Below, in pieces: positions 9,033 through 18,155 of a DNA stretch of 64,000 nucleotides. A model generated the notes under the pieces. It was not told the origin of the DNA. It did no database searches and saw only the letters and a program-made list of their open reading frames with translations. This DNA is from Anaeromyxobacter sp. (GTDB taxonomy: Bacteria; Myxococcota; Myxococcia; Myxococcales; Anaeromyxobacteraceae): NCBI GenBank assembly GCA_016718565.1, contig JADKCZ010000008.1, forward strand, positions 205,099-269,098. Direction: 5' to 3'. Each line of letters opens with the position of its first letter. The first letter of the stretch is position 1. The position numbers and the translations under genes were made by a program.

Positions 9033-10514
9033 GTGGCCGCCACCTTCAAGCCCCCCGCCACCCAGCGTGTCTACGACGCCTGCATCCTCGGCGGCGGCCT
9101 GGGCGGCGCCGCGGCCGGCGCGCTGCTGGCGCGGCGCGGCTTCCGGGTCCTGCTGCTCGACGCCGGCGGCCGGGCTCCACCGGCCCAGGGGGGCTGGCTG
9201 CTGCCGGCCGGTCCTGCGCTCCTGCCCTCCACCCGCCAGCTGCCGGCGGCCGAGGCCCTGCTCTCCGAGGTCGGGCTGGCCAACGACGCGGCGCGAGCCC
9301 TCGAGCCGCTCTCGCCCGACCTGCAGCTCCTGCTGCCGCGCCACCGGCTCGAGCTGGGTCGCGAGCCGGCCGTCCTGGCCGCCGAGCTGCGCCGGGAGTG
9401 GCCGGCCCAGGCCGCCGCGCTGCTGGAGGCGCTGGGCGGGCTGGGCGCCGCCGCCGAGGCCGGCGGCCACTTCCTGCGCGCCGCGCCGCCCCTCCCACCC
9501 GCCGGCTTCCTCGACGGCTTCGCCCTGCGCAAGGCGCTCAAGGTGGGCGCCGCCGCGGCCGGCACCTCCAGGGAGCTCCTCATCTCCCGCCCGCCCCTGG
9601 GCGCCCTGGCCGACCACCCGGTGGGCGCGGCGGTGGTGGCCCTGACCCGCTTCCTGGCCCACCTCGACGGGCCGCCGGCGCCGCTGGCGCTGGCCCGCCT
9701 CGGCGGCGCCGCGCTCAAGGGGCTGCACCGCGCCGCCCCGGGCGCCGCCACGCTGGAGGAGGCGCTGCGGCGCAAGGTGGTCGAGTCGCGCGGCGAGGTG
9801 CTCGGCAGCGCCGCCGAGCCGGTCCGGCTCGAGTCGCTGGGGCTGGAGGGCGGGCGGCTCACCACGGTGCGCCTGGCCGGCTCCACCGACGCCTACCTGG
9901 CGCGCGCCTACGTGCTGGCCGCGCCGGTGGGCTGGCTCCTGCCGCTGCTGCCGGCGGCGCCCCCGGCGCGGGCCCAGCGGGCGCTGGCGCGGGTGCGCCC
10001 GGGGCGGCGGCTGGCCGGGCTGCACCTGGTGGTGCGGCCGGCGGCGCTCCCGCCCGGCCTGGGACCCGCCGCCCTGCTGCTGTCCGCCGCGGGCGGCCCC
10101 GACGAGGCGGTGCTGGTGGAGGTGGCCGCGGCGCGGCGCGAGGGCAAGGCCGTCGGGCCCGGCCACCCGCCCGAGGCCGAGCGGCTGGTGTCGCTCTGGA
10201 CGCTGGCCGAGGCCGGCCAGGCGCCCGACCCCGCCGCCACCGCCCGGCTGGAGGCCGCGCTGGCGGAGGTCCTCCCGTTCCACCAGCGGCACCTGGTCCA
10301 CCGGGCCGGCCCGCTGCTCTCGCCCCACCTGCTGGCGGTGGACGAGCCGGCGCTCGGGGTGGCCGGGCTGCCGGTGCGGAGCCCCTGGAAGAACCTGCTG
10401 CTGGGGAGCCGCGAGGTGGTTCCGGGCCTGGGGCACGAGGGCGAGCTCTACGCCGGGTTGCAGGCGGCCGTGCAGGTCGCCGCCCTGCTCGGGGCCAAGG
10501 ACCGCCCCAGGTAA
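9033..10514 (+). CDS. FAD-dependent oxidoreductase, phytoene-desaturase/amine-oxidase-like
   Basis: 493 residues from GTG 9033, which follows a GGAG site. The N-terminus contains a Rossmann dinucleotide-binding signature (ILGGGLGGAAAGALLARRG, then LLLDA with the ribose-binding acidic residue) near residues 17-45. The C-terminal SREVVPGLGHEGELYAG resembles the FAD-closing motif of the carotene-desaturase superfamily. The middle is Ala/Leu-rich and gives no substrate clue. It follows purN by 27 bases and may be cotranscribed, but a link with purine synthesis is not apparent. Confidence 0.75.
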   Translation: MAATFKPPATQRVYDACILGGGLGGAAAGALLARRGFRVLLLDAGGRAPPAQGGWLLPAGPALLPSTRQLPAAEALLSEVGLANDAARALEPLSPDLQLLLPRHRLELGREPAVLAAELRREWPAQAAALLEALGGLGAAAEAGGHFLRAAPPLPPAGFLDGFALRKALKVGAAAAGTSRELLISRPPLGALADHPVGAAVVALTRFLAHLDGPPAPLALARLGGAALKGLHRAAPGAATLEEALRRKVVESRGEVLGSAAEPVRLESLGLEGGRLTTVRLAGSTDAYLARAYVLAAPVGWLLPLLPAAPPARAQRALARVRPGRRLAGLHLVVRPAALPPGLGPAALLLSAAGGPDEAVLVEVAAARREGKAVGPGHPPEAERLVSLWTLAEAGQAPDPAATARLEAALAEVLPFHQRHLVHRAGPLLSPHLLAVDEPALGVAGLPVRSPWKNLLLGSREVVPGLGHEGELYAGLQAAVQVAALLGAKDRPR

Positions 10515-10526
10515 TCCCCTCCCCGC

Positions 10527-10554
10527 TTGCATTCTGGGCGCGGATGCGTATCAT
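10527..10554 (+). promoter_or_regulatory. rpmB promoter
   Basis: TTGCAT (10527-10532) and TATCAT (10549-10554), spacer 16. The leader of about 36 bases contains three TTTCGG-like repeats (10563-10586) before the ribosome site. Confidence 0.6.
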
Positions 10555-10596
10555 GCCGCGCTCTTTCGGTTTTCGGTCGTTTTCGGAGATGAAGCC

Positions 10597-10818
10597 ATGG
10601 CACGCCGCTGCGAAATGTGTGGGAAGGGGCCGCTCGTCGGCAACAACGTCTCCCACGCCAACAACAAGACGAAGACTCGGTCCCTCCCGAACCTGCGCTC
10701 GGTTCGCGTCATCCACGCCGGAGAGGTCAAGCACATCCGGGTGTGCACCCGCTGCCTCAAGGCCGGCAAGGTCGTGAAGGCCGGGCGCGGGCGCACCAAC
10801 GTCCCCGCCTCGGCGTAA
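10597..10818 (+). CDS. rpmB: 50S ribosomal protein L28
   Basis: A 73-residue L28 (bL28), a structural protein of the large ribosomal subunit. The conserved NNVSHANNKTKTRSLPNL stretch is intact. It is the zinc-binding (C+) form: C5, C8, C50 and C53 make two CxxC pairs. Zinc-free paralogues, if present, would lie elsewhere in the genome. It has its own promoter. Confidence 0.97.
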   Translation: MARRCEMCGKGPLVGNNVSHANNKTKTRSLPNLRSVRVIHAGEVKHIRVCTRCLKAGKVVKAGRGRTNVPASA

Positions 10819-10873
10819 GGTCTCTCGCGCCGCCCCGCCGCGCCCCGAGCGCGAGGGCGGCGCGTGGCGCCGG

Positions 10874-11728
10874 ATGGGCCGCATCCCGGTCACCGAGGCG
10901 CCTCACCCCGACGGTCCTGCGCTGGAGCGGCTCCCCACCGCGCGGCTCGTGGCTCGCCTGCACCTGGGCGATCGCGAGGCCGTGCGCGCGGTGACGGGCG
11001 CGCTGCCCGCCCTGGCGCGCCTGGCCGACGCCGCCGTCGCCGCGCTGGCGGCCGGCGGGCGGCTGCTCTACGCCGGCGCCGGCACCTCCGGCCGGCTGGG
11101 GGCGCTCGACGCCGCCGAGTGCCCGCCCACCTTCGGCGTGGCGCCGTCGCGGGTGCGGGCGCTGGTGGCCGGCGGCGCGCGGGCCCTGACCCGGGCCGTC
11201 GAGGGGGCCGAGGACGACCGCGGCGCCGGGCGGCGCATGGTGGCGCGGGCCAGGGTGGCGGCGCCCGACCTGCTGATCGGCGTCTCCGCCTCGGGCACCA
11301 CGCCCTTCGTGCTGGCGGCGCTGGCGGAGGCCAGGGCCCGCGGGGCGGCCACGGCGCTCCTCACCTCCAACCCGGCCGCGCCCCGCCGCGGCGGGCTGCG
11401 GGTGCTGCTGGCCACCGGGCCGGAGCGCATCGCCGGCTCCACCCGCATGAAGGCCGGCACGGCGGCCAAGATGGCGCTGGGGCTGGTCTCCACCGCCGCC
11501 TTCGTGCGGCTGGGCGCGGTGCGCGGCGGGGCCATGATCGACCTGCGGCCAGCCAGCCAGAAGCTGCGGGCGCGGGCGGTGCGGCTGGTGGTCGAGGCCA
11601 CCGGCCTGTCGGCGGCGGCGGCCCGGGCCGCGCTGGCGCGGCGGGGCTGGCGGGTGCGGGTGGTGCTGGACGAGGCGGGTTCGGGTGGTGGGTCGAGGGC
11701 GAGGTCGCAGTCCAGGAGGAGCCGCTGA
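10874..11728 (+). CDS. murQ: N-acetylmuramic acid 6-phosphate etherase
   Basis: MurQ cleaves the lactyl ether of MurNAc-6-phosphate to GlcNAc-6-phosphate and lactate during cell-wall recycling in the cytosol. The 284-residue protein shows the SIS-domain motifs GAGTSGRLGALDAAE and GSTRMKAGTAAKM and the acidic EDD. The C-terminus is shortened relative to the roughly 300-residue norm, ending in a Gly/Ser/Arg-rich tail. The stop overlaps the next gene by ATGA. Confidence 0.93.
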   Translation: MGRIPVTEAPHPDGPALERLPTARLVARLHLGDREAVRAVTGALPALARLADAAVAALAAGGRLLYAGAGTSGRLGALDAAECPPTFGVAPSRVRALVAGGARALTRAVEGAEDDRGAGRRMVARARVAAPDLLIGVSASGTTPFVLAALAEARARGAATALLTSNPAAPRRGGLRVLLATGPERIAGSTRMKAGTAAKMALGLVSTAAFVRLGAVRGGAMIDLRPASQKLRARAVRLVVEATGLSAAAARAALARRGWRVRVVLDEAGSGGGSRARSQSRRSR

Positions 11729-13347
11729 TGGCCAAGGATCCGGAGAAGTCCCTCACCCTCGCCGAGCTGCGCCAGGTCCGCGGGCAGCTGGCCGGCGCCA
11801 CCGGCAAGCGGCGGCTCGACCTGATCTTCGACGCCAGCGACCCGGGCGCCCTGATCCGCGCGCTGCCCCCCGACGAGCTCTACTTCACCATCCGCGAGAT
11901 CGGCCTGGCCGACGCGGTGGAGCTGGTGCAGCTGGCCTCGGCCGAGCAGTTCAAGGTCATCCTGGACCTCGACGCCTGGCGGCAGGGGCGCTTCGAGCCC
12001 CGCCGCGCCCTCCCCTGGCTGCGGGCGGCGCGGGTGGGCGCGCTCGACGACCCGAAGGCGGCGTCCCGCCTGGCCCGCAAGATGCGCGCGCTCGACCCCG
12101 AGATCGCGCTGCTGCTCTTCCGCGACGCCCTGCGCATCCACGACCTCAAGGTGGAGGAGGACCCCGACATCGAGAGCGACCGGACCTTCCGCTCGCCGGA
12201 CGGCGCCTACCTGGTCGAGTTCCTGGTGGACGGCACCGACTACGTGGCCATCCGCGGGCTGATCGACGACCTGGAGGCCGAGGACGCCTTCAAGCTCTCG
12301 CGCCTCTTCGCCTCGCTGGCCTGGGAGCTGCCCAGCGAGCTGGAGGAGACCGCGCTGCGCTGGCGCACCGGCCGCCTGGCCGATCTCGGCTTCCCGTCGC
12401 TGGAGGAGGCCCTCTCCTGGTACGCCCGCCCACCCACCCGCCCCGCCGAGGCGCCGGGCTCGCCGTCGCGCGCCCCCGGCTTCTTCATGGCGCCGCTGGC
12501 CGGCGGGACGCTGCTGGGGCGCGCCGCCGCCCGGCTGGAGGCCGAGGACCGCGAGGGGCTGGAGCTGCAGCTGGTCGGGGCCGGCAACGCCGTGCTGGTG
12601 GCCGACGGCATCGACCCGGTGGACCTGGACCAGGTGCGGGCCGCGGTGGACGGGGCCCGGGCCATGGTCGAGCTGGGGCTGGCCCACCTGGCCGGCGGCG
12701 ACGAGGCGCGGGCCGCCGAGGTGCTGGCCGCCACGCCGGTGAAGCGGCTCTTCCAGGAGGGGTTCGGCCGGGTGCTGGCGCTCTGCTGGCGGGCCGAGCG
12801 GCTCTTCAAGGCCGGCGGCGCCGGGACGCGCGCCGCGCCGCTGCTGGACGCCCCGCTCGGCGAGGCCCTCACCGCCCTCTCCGGGCGCCGGCCGCGCTAC
12901 TGGCCGGGGCTGGACCTGCCGCGCGGGGACTGGGGCACGCCGGCGGCCTCCGCCCAGGACGGGCGCCGCTTCCTCGGCGAGGCCGACCTGGCCCGCACCG
13001 CCGCCGCGCTCGACCTGTGCGAGGGGCTGGCCGCCCTGGCCACCGAGCTGGGGCTGGTCCCGGGGCGGGCCGACGCCGCGGGGCCGCGCCTCTCGGCGCT
13101 CTACCTCACCGCGCTGGCCAACCAGCGGCTGGGCCGCCCCTTCGCCCCGGCCCCGCTGGCCGCGGCCGAGCTGCCCGAGGCGGCGGCCCGGCTGGAGCCG
13201 CTGGACGATCCCAGGCTCTCGGCCCGCGGCGAGGCCGGCGCGCTCCTCCTGGCGCTGGCCCGGGAGCGGGCCGAGGAGCTGCGCGCCACCCTGGAGCAGG
13301 CCGCCTCGAGCCCCGAGCTGATCACCGCGGTGCTGGTCTCGCCGTAG
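11728..13347 (+). CDS. hypothetical protein, DUF6178-like
   Basis: 539 residues starting at ATG 11728 within ATGA of murQ; a strong AGGAGGA site lies at 11714-11720. No signal peptide or membrane segments. The protein is rich in Leu/Glu/Arg helices. Characteristic stretches are ALIRALPPDELYFTIREIG near residue 50 and an acidic EEDPDIESD loop near 150. The overall look is that of the long cytosolic DUF6178 family of Deltaproteobacteria and Myxococcota; this is recognition from memory, not a search. Function unknown. The coupling with murQ suggests coordinated expression only. Confidence 0.7.
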   Translation: MAKDPEKSLTLAELRQVRGQLAGATGKRRLDLIFDASDPGALIRALPPDELYFTIREIGLADAVELVQLASAEQFKVILDLDAWRQGRFEPRRALPWLRAARVGALDDPKAASRLARKMRALDPEIALLLFRDALRIHDLKVEEDPDIESDRTFRSPDGAYLVEFLVDGTDYVAIRGLIDDLEAEDAFKLSRLFASLAWELPSELEETALRWRTGRLADLGFPSLEEALSWYARPPTRPAEAPGSPSRAPGFFMAPLAGGTLLGRAAARLEAEDREGLELQLVGAGNAVLVADGIDPVDLDQVRAAVDGARAMVELGLAHLAGGDEARAAEVLAATPVKRLFQEGFGRVLALCWRAERLFKAGGAGTRAAPLLDAPLGEALTALSGRRPRYWPGLDLPRGDWGTPAASAQDGRRFLGEADLARTAAALDLCEGLAALATELGLVPGRADAAGPRLSALYLTALANQRLGRPFAPAPLAAAELPEAAARLEPLDDPRLSARGEAGALLLALARERAEELRATLEQAASSPELITAVLVSP

Positions 13348-13357
13348 CGCAGGCCGC

Positions 13358-14362
13358 TCAGGCCTCCGGGACCAGGAAGGTGGCCTGGCGCGCCCACAGG
13401 TGGGTCTGCTCCAGCTGCTCGTCCGAGAGGGCCCCGGCGTCCCGCAGCAGCCTCAGCTCGCCGCGCATCGAGGTGTCGAGCAGGTAGGGGCCGTCGGTGT
13501 TGATGGTGAAGCGCACGCCGTGGTCCCAGAAGGTCCGCAGGATCCCGCCCAGCTCCTCGATGGAGGCCACCGCCCGGGTGGCCAGGTTGGAGCTGGGGCA
13601 GATCTCCAGGGTGACGCCCCGCTCGCGCAGCAGCGCCATGACGCGCGGATCCTGGGCGGCCCGGATGCCGTGGCCGATGCGCTCCGGCTCGAGCTGCTCG
13701 ACCACCGCCCGCACCCCCTCGGCCCCGGTGCCGGCGGTCTCGCCGGTGTGCACGGTGGTCTTGAGGCCGCTGGCCCGGGCGTGCCGGTAGAGCTCCCGGT
13801 AGCGCGGCACCTCCCTGGGGTCGAGCTCCAGCGCCAGCCGCTCGGTGCCGGCCAGGTCGATGCCCACCACCCCGCGGCGCCGGTACTTGATGGCCTTCTC
13901 CACGATGATCTCGTTCAGGCGGGGCTCGAACTCCCTGGCCAGGCAGAAGATCAGCCCGGCCTGCACCCCGTACTCCAGCACCGCCCGGTCCATGCCGCGC
14001 AGCGCCGCGTGGATGATGTGGTCGAGGTCCCGCTCGCCCCCCACGTTCCGCTTCATGGGGTTGAAGCGCAGCTCGATGAGCGAGACCCGCGAGGAGCGGT
14101 ACTCCTTGCCGATCACCTCGTGCACCGACCGCTCGATGGCCTGCGGCGAGGACTGGATCCGCTCCGTCCAGGTGTGCATCACCGCCAGGTACTCCTCCAG
14201 CGACCTCACCTTGCCGGGGCGCGCCGAGACCAGCTCCTTGAACTCCCAGTAGCTGGCCACCGGCAGCTTGAAGCCCTGCTCGTGGGCGATGGACCAGAGC
14301 ACGTGCGGGGCCACCGCGCCCCCCAGGTGGATGTGCAGGTCGGAGAGCTCGCGGGCCGCCAT
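13358..14362 (-). CDS. adenosine-deaminase-family hydrolase with altered active-site motif
   Basis: 334 residues, cytosolic TIM barrel of the amidohydrolase superfamily. Zinc and catalytic motifs can be followed in order: HIHLGG (about 10-15), HTGET (about 205-209), ERIGHG, and INTDGP near residue 285. In adenosine deaminases the last motif is normally NTDDP; here the second Asp, which contacts the purine N7, is Gly. Purine deamination is the default prediction, but the base specificity may differ. It converges on the preceding gene with only 10 bases between stops and sits 4 bases after the zinc-ribbon gene. Confidence 0.85.
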   Translation of the reverse strand: MAARELSDLHIHLGGAVAPHVLWSIAHEQGFKLPVASYWEFKELVSARPGKVRSLEEYLAVMHTWTERIQSSPQAIERSVHEVIGKEYRSSRVSLIELRFNPMKRNVGGERDLDHIIHAALRGMDRAVLEYGVQAGLIFCLAREFEPRLNEIIVEKAIKYRRRGVVGIDLAGTERLALELDPREVPRYRELYRHARASGLKTTVHTGETAGTGAEGVRAVVEQLEPERIGHGIRAAQDPRVMALLRERGVTLEICPSSNLATRAVASIEELGGILRTFWDHGVRFTINTDGPYLLDTSMRGELRLLRDAGALSDEQLEQTHLWARQATFLVPEA

Positions 14363-14366
14363 CCGG

Positions 14367-14849
14367 TCAGGCCCGTCCGCCCTCGGTCTCTCCCGGCACC
14401 GACTCGCCGCCCGCGCCCAGCGACAGGCCGCACTCCGGGCAGTCGGGCTGGGCCGCCGAGATGGTGAAGCGGTGGCCGCAGGCCGGGCAGGCCACCTCGC
14501 CGCCGGCGTCGAGGTCCACCGGCGCCGCGCCGCGGGCCGCCGCCTCGGCGGCGTCGCCGTCGCCCAGCAGCCTGGCCCAGTCCTGCTTCAGGAAGGCGCC
14601 GGCCACCGCGACCTCGGCCTCCGGGACGTAGAGGTTCCACTTGGGGTGGTGGGCCTCCTCCTTGGTGGCGGGCGGGACCTTCTCCATCTCGGCCGACAGC
14701 CCCTGCCCCTCCAGCAGGGTCATCACCTCGCGGATCTGCGCGTAGCCGTTGCGGGCCAGCAGCACCAGCCCCTCGCCCTTGGCCGCGCAGGTGATGCACC
14801 CGCCGGCCTCGTCGAGCGGCGTGGCGCACGTCGGACACGTCGACACCAT
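14367..14849 (-). CDS. zinc-ribbon protein with DUF2007-like centre
   Basis: 160 residues from ATG 14849, chosen because an AGGAGG site sits directly before it although the frame is open further up. It has a zinc ribbon at each end: CPTCATPLDEAGGCITC at the N-terminus and CPACGHRFTISAAQPDCPEC near 130-150. Between them is a region (about 30-90) with REVMTLLEGQGLSAEM and a following strand, like the small putative signal-transducing DUF2007 fold. Function unknown. It forms an operon with the deaminase-like gene. Confidence 0.7.
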   Translation of the reverse strand: MVSTCPTCATPLDEAGGCITCAAKGEGLVLLARNGYAQIREVMTLLEGQGLSAEMEKVPPATKEEAHHPKWNLYVPEAEVAVAGAFLKQDWARLLGDGDAAEAAARGAAPVDLDAGGEVACPACGHRFTISAAQPDCPECGLSLGAGGESVPGETEGGRA

Positions 14850-14931
14850 GACCTCCTCCTTCCGGGAGCTGCCCCTGGAGCATAGCCCCGCCCCCTCCCC
14901 CACGGGGTGCCCCGGCGGGTCGCCCTGCGGC

Positions 14932-14937
14932 TATACT
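14932..14937 (+). promoter_or_regulatory. folD -10 element
   Basis: TATACT, near consensus, ends 9 bases before the folD ATG at 14947, so the mRNA should be leaderless or carry only a few bases. No clear -35 hexamer. Confidence 0.5.
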
Positions 14938-14946
14938 GCACGCCCC

Positions 14947-15789
14947 ATGATCATCGACGGCAAGGCAGTGGCGGCCCGGGTGCGGGCCGAGGTGGCGGCG
15001 AGGGTGGCGGACCTGAAGGCCAGGGGCGTGGCCACCGGGCTGACGGTGGTGCGCGTCGGCGAGGACCCGGCCTCGGCCGTCTACGTCCGCAACAAGATCA
15101 AGGCCTGCGCCGAGGCCGGCATCGTCTCCACCGAGCACCACCCGGACGCCTCCATCACCCAGGCCGAGCTGCTGGCGCTCATCGCCCGCCTCAACGCCGA
15201 CCCGGCGGTGCACGGCATCCTGGTGCAGCTGCCGCTCCCGAAGCAGATCTCGGAGCAGGTGGTGCTGGAGGCCATCTCGCCGGAGAAGGACGCCGACGGC
15301 TTCCACCCCTTCAACGTCGGCTGCCTCTGGACCGGCAAGGCGGCGCCGCGGGCCTGCACCCCGTTCGGCGTCATGCGCCTGCTCGACGAGGCCGGGGTGG
15401 AGCTGAAGGGCAGACACGCCCTGGTGGTGGGCCGCTCCAACATCGTGGGCAAGCCGATGGCCGCCATGCTGCTGGAGCGCCACGCCACGGTCACCATCGC
15501 CCACTCGCGCACCCCCGACCTGGCCGCCGAGGTGGCGCGCGCCGACGTGGTGGTGGCCGCGGTGGGCAAGGCCGAGATGATCAGGGGCGCCTGGATCAAG
15601 CCGGGCGCGGTGGTCATCGACGTGGGGATGAACCGCGGCGCCGACGGCAAGCTGGTGGGCGACGTGGAGTTCGCCGCCGCCTCGCAGCGCGCCAGCGCCA
15701 TCACCCCGGTGCCGGGCGGCGTGGGCCCCATGACCATCGCCATGCTGCTGGCCAACACGGTGGACCTGGCCGCGCGGACCGTGAGGTGA
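14947..15789 (+). CDS. folD: bifunctional methylenetetrahydrofolate dehydrogenase/cyclohydrolase
   Basis: FolD interconverts 5,10-methylene-THF, methenyl-THF and 10-formyl-THF with NADP. It connects the glycine cleavage system (1.3 kb downstream) with PurN. 280 residues, the standard length. Motifs: VRVGEDPASAVYVRNKIKAC (catalytic Tyr and Lys), QLPLPKQI, GRSNIVGKP (dinucleotide loop) and PVPGGVGPMT. The stop overlaps the next gene by GTGA. Confidence 0.98.
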   Translation: MIIDGKAVAARVRAEVAARVADLKARGVATGLTVVRVGEDPASAVYVRNKIKACAEAGIVSTEHHPDASITQAELLALIARLNADPAVHGILVQLPLPKQISEQVVLEAISPEKDADGFHPFNVGCLWTGKAAPRACTPFGVMRLLDEAGVELKGRHALVVGRSNIVGKPMAAMLLERHATVTIAHSRTPDLAAEVARADVVVAAVGKAEMIRGAWIKPGAVVIDVGMNRGADGKLVGDVEFAAASQRASAITPVPGGVGPMTIAMLLANTVDLAARTVR

Positions 15790-16904
15790 GCCGGCCCGGG
15801 CCGGCCACCCCCCTCACGCTGGCCGGCGCGCTGCTGGCGCTGGCCGGGTGCGCCGCCTGCGCCGACGCCGCCTTCACGGTGCGCCGCGGGGCCGCCCTGG
15901 CGCCGGCCGCGGCGCCGCCCGAGGCGACCGGCGCGCTGCGGGTGCTGCACCTGGCCGACTTCGGCGAGCAGACGGCCCAGCAGGCCGAGGTGGCGGCCGG
16001 CCTGGCGGCGGCCCACCGCCGCGCCCCCTTCGCCCTGGCCTTCCTGGCGGGCGACAACCTCTACCCCTGCGGGCCCGACGCGGCCCGGCCGGGCGCGGCG
16101 GCCTGCACCTTCGCCGCCGATCGGAGCACGCTGGCCACCCCGCCGCTCGGGACCGACCCGCAGTTCGAGCGGCTCCACGACCAGCCGCTGGCCGGCCTGG
16201 CCGCGGCGGGCCCGCCGCCGCGGGTTTACCTGGGCCTCGGCAACCACGACGTGGCCACCTGGCCCGGCTGCCAGGCGCCCGGGGTGGAGGCCGCCGAGGC
16301 GGCGCGCCGGCAGGCCTGCGCCGAGGTGGCCTACCGCTCGCCGCTCTGGTCCATGCCGGGCCGCCACTACGTGGTGGACGAGGGGCCCGCCCGCTTCATC
16401 GTGGTGGACTCCAGCCTGCTCTACGCCGACTACGCCGGCTTCACCCTCGACGACGAGCTGGCCTTCGCCGCCGAGGCGGCGCGCGGCTGCGACGCGCGCG
16501 CCTGCTTCGTGGTGGGCCACCACCCGCCCGCCACCGCCGGGGGCCACGTCAAGGACTTCACGCCGGCGCGGTCGGCGCGGGTGGCGCGCTTCCTCGCCGC
16601 CCTCGGCCCGGGCGTGCGCGGCTGGCTGGCCGGCCACGACCACGACCTGCAGCACGCCCGCACCGCCGGCGGCCTCGACGTCTTCGTCTCCGGCAACGGC
16701 GCCACCGCCCGCCCCACCGAGCGCTTCGAGCGGGTCAACGACGGCGGCCAGCTCCTGTTCGGGTCGGTCCGCCCGGGCCACGGGGTGCTGGCCGTCCGGC
16801 CGGACGGCTTCAGCTACCGGTTCGAGGCGCCGGGGGGCGCGGCGCTTTATTGCTGCGCCGCAACCGGCGCGGGCCGGTGCGAGCCGGTCACCTGCGCGCC
16901 CTGA
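15786..16904 (+). CDS. lipoprotein metallophosphatase, purple-acid-phosphatase-like
   Basis: 372 residues from GTG 15786, overlapping the folD stop. The N-terminus TLAGALLALAGC is a lipobox-type signal, so the enzyme is probably anchored to a membrane facing the periplasm. The calcineurin-like metallophosphatase motifs occur in order: LADFG (in place of GDxG), AGDNLYP, LGNHDVA, VGHHPPA and AGHDHD. Multiple cysteines (for example CPG, CTF, CDARAC, CCAATGAGRC) suggest disulphides. The substrate cannot be read from sequence. The coupling to folD is positional; no metabolic link is evident. Confidence 0.85.
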   Translation: MSRPGPATPLTLAGALLALAGCAACADAAFTVRRGAALAPAAAPPEATGALRVLHLADFGEQTAQQAEVAAGLAAAHRRAPFALAFLAGDNLYPCGPDAARPGAAACTFAADRSTLATPPLGTDPQFERLHDQPLAGLAAAGPPPRVYLGLGNHDVATWPGCQAPGVEAAEAARRQACAEVAYRSPLWSMPGRHYVVDEGPARFIVVDSSLLYADYAGFTLDDELAFAAEAARGCDARACFVVGHHPPATAGGHVKDFTPARSARVARFLAALGPGVRGWLAGHDHDLQHARTAGGLDVFVSGNGATARPTERFERVNDGGQLLFGSVRPGHGVLAVRPDGFSYRFEAPGGAALYCCAATGAGRCEPVTCAP

Positions 16905-16971
16905 GCGCAGCCCCGCCCGGGCCGGCTGGCCCACCCGCGTCCAGGGACCGCCGGGTGGCCTCCCGACGCGC

Positions 16972-16999
16972 TTGATTCCAGGGTCACCCCCGCTAGAAT
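16972..16999 (+). promoter_or_regulatory. glycine cleavage operon promoter
   Basis: TTGATT (16972-16977) and TAGAAT (16994-16999) with a 16-base spacer. The leader to ATG 17047 is about 40 bases, too short for a glycine riboswitch. Confidence 0.6.
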
Positions 17000-17046
17000 C
17001 CGCCCGCCTCCCTCGCCCTCCCCGCCGTGCCCCGAGCGTCCCCCCC

Positions 17047-18135
17047 ATGGCTCTCCGCACCCCCCTCTACGACGCCCACGTCCGCGCCGGCGCCCGCCTG
17101 GTGGAGTTCGCCGGGTGGGAGATGCCGGTGCAGTACGCCGGCCTGCTGGCCGAGCACGCCGCGGTGCGCACCCAGGTGGGCCTCTTCGACGTGTCCCACA
17201 TGGGCGAGGTGGTCTTCCGCGGCCCCAGGGCCCTGGCCGCGCTGCAGGCGGTCTTCACCAACGACCTCTCCACCGTGGCCGACGGGCAGGCCCAGTACGG
17301 CTGCCTCTGCCGCGAGTCGGGCGGCATCGTCGACGACGTGGTGGTCTACCGGCGCGGCGCCGAGGACCTGCTGGTGTGCGTCAACGCCGGCAACCGCCAG
17401 AAGGACTTCGAGTGGCTGTCCGACCACGCCGCCGGCGCCGACGTCCGGAACGAGTCGGACGAGTGGGCCCAGCTGGCGCTGCAGGGGCCGCTGGCCGCAG
17501 CGCTGCTGCAGCGGCTCTGCGACGTGAACCTGGCGCAGGTGAAGACCTACCGCTTCGCCCCCGGCACGGTGGCCGGCCGCGCCTGCCTGGTGGCCCGCAC
17601 CGGCTACACCGGCGAGGACGGGTTCGAGCTCTTCTGCCGACCGGACGACGCCACCCCGCTGTGGGACGCCCTGCTGGAGGCCGGGAGGCCCGAGCAGCTC
17701 CAGCCCTGCGGCCTGGGGTGCCGCGACTCCCTGCGCCTGGAGATGGCCTACCGGCTCTACGGGTCGGACATGGACGACGAGACCACGCCGCTCGAGGCCG
17801 GCCTGGCCTGGGTGGTCAAGCTCGACAAGGGCGAGTTCGTGGGGCGCCAGGCCCTGCGGCGCCAGCGGGAGGCCGGGCTGTCGCGCAAGCTGGTGGGCTT
17901 CCAGCTGTCGCAGCCCGGCATCGCCCGCCACGGCTACCCGGTGGTGCAGGACGGCCGGGCCATCGGCACCGTCACCAGCGGCACCAGGAGCCCGAGCCTG
18001 GGCACCTCCATCGGCCTGGCCTACCTGCCCCCGGCGCTGGCCGCCGAGGGCTCCACCTTCGCCGTCGACGTCCGTGGCCGCCCGGTGGCCGCCACGGTGG
18101 TCAAGACGCCGTTCTACACGCGCAGCAGCCGCTGA
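17047..18135 (+). CDS. gcvT: glycine cleavage system aminomethyltransferase (T protein)
   Basis: GcvT moves the methylene group from the aminomethyl-lipoyl H protein to THF and releases ammonia. 362 residues from ATG 17047; an earlier in-frame ATG at 16972 would add 25 non-conserved residues and lies inside the promoter. Family signatures include LYDAHVRAGARLVEFAGWEMP, FDVSHMGEV, TGYTGEDGFELF and the catalytic Asp region around GLGCRDSLRLEM. First gene of the gcvT-gcvH-gcvPA-gcvPB operon. Confidence 0.98.
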   Translation: MALRTPLYDAHVRAGARLVEFAGWEMPVQYAGLLAEHAAVRTQVGLFDVSHMGEVVFRGPRALAALQAVFTNDLSTVADGQAQYGCLCRESGGIVDDVVVYRRGAEDLLVCVNAGNRQKDFEWLSDHAAGADVRNESDEWAQLALQGPLAAALLQRLCDVNLAQVKTYRFAPGTVAGRACLVARTGYTGEDGFELFCRPDDATPLWDALLEAGRPEQLQPCGLGCRDSLRLEMAYRLYGSDMDDETTPLEAGLAWVVKLDKGEFVGRQALRRQREAGLSRKLVGFQLSQPGIARHGYPVVQDGRAIGTVTSGTRSPSLGTSIGLAYLPPALAAEGSTFAVDVRGRPVAATVVKTPFYTRSSR

Positions 18136-18155
18136 TCTCCCTGGAGGGCGACCCC

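Noticed and set aside
13400..14467. Plus-strand open frame opposite the deaminase gene
   Set aside because: The minus strand encodes a full amidohydrolase with all metal motifs; the opposite frame is compositionally biased and motif-free.
17000..17046. Glycine riboswitch before gcvT
   Set aside because: The predicted leader is only about 40 bases, too short for a glycine aptamer; nothing resembling one is upstream.
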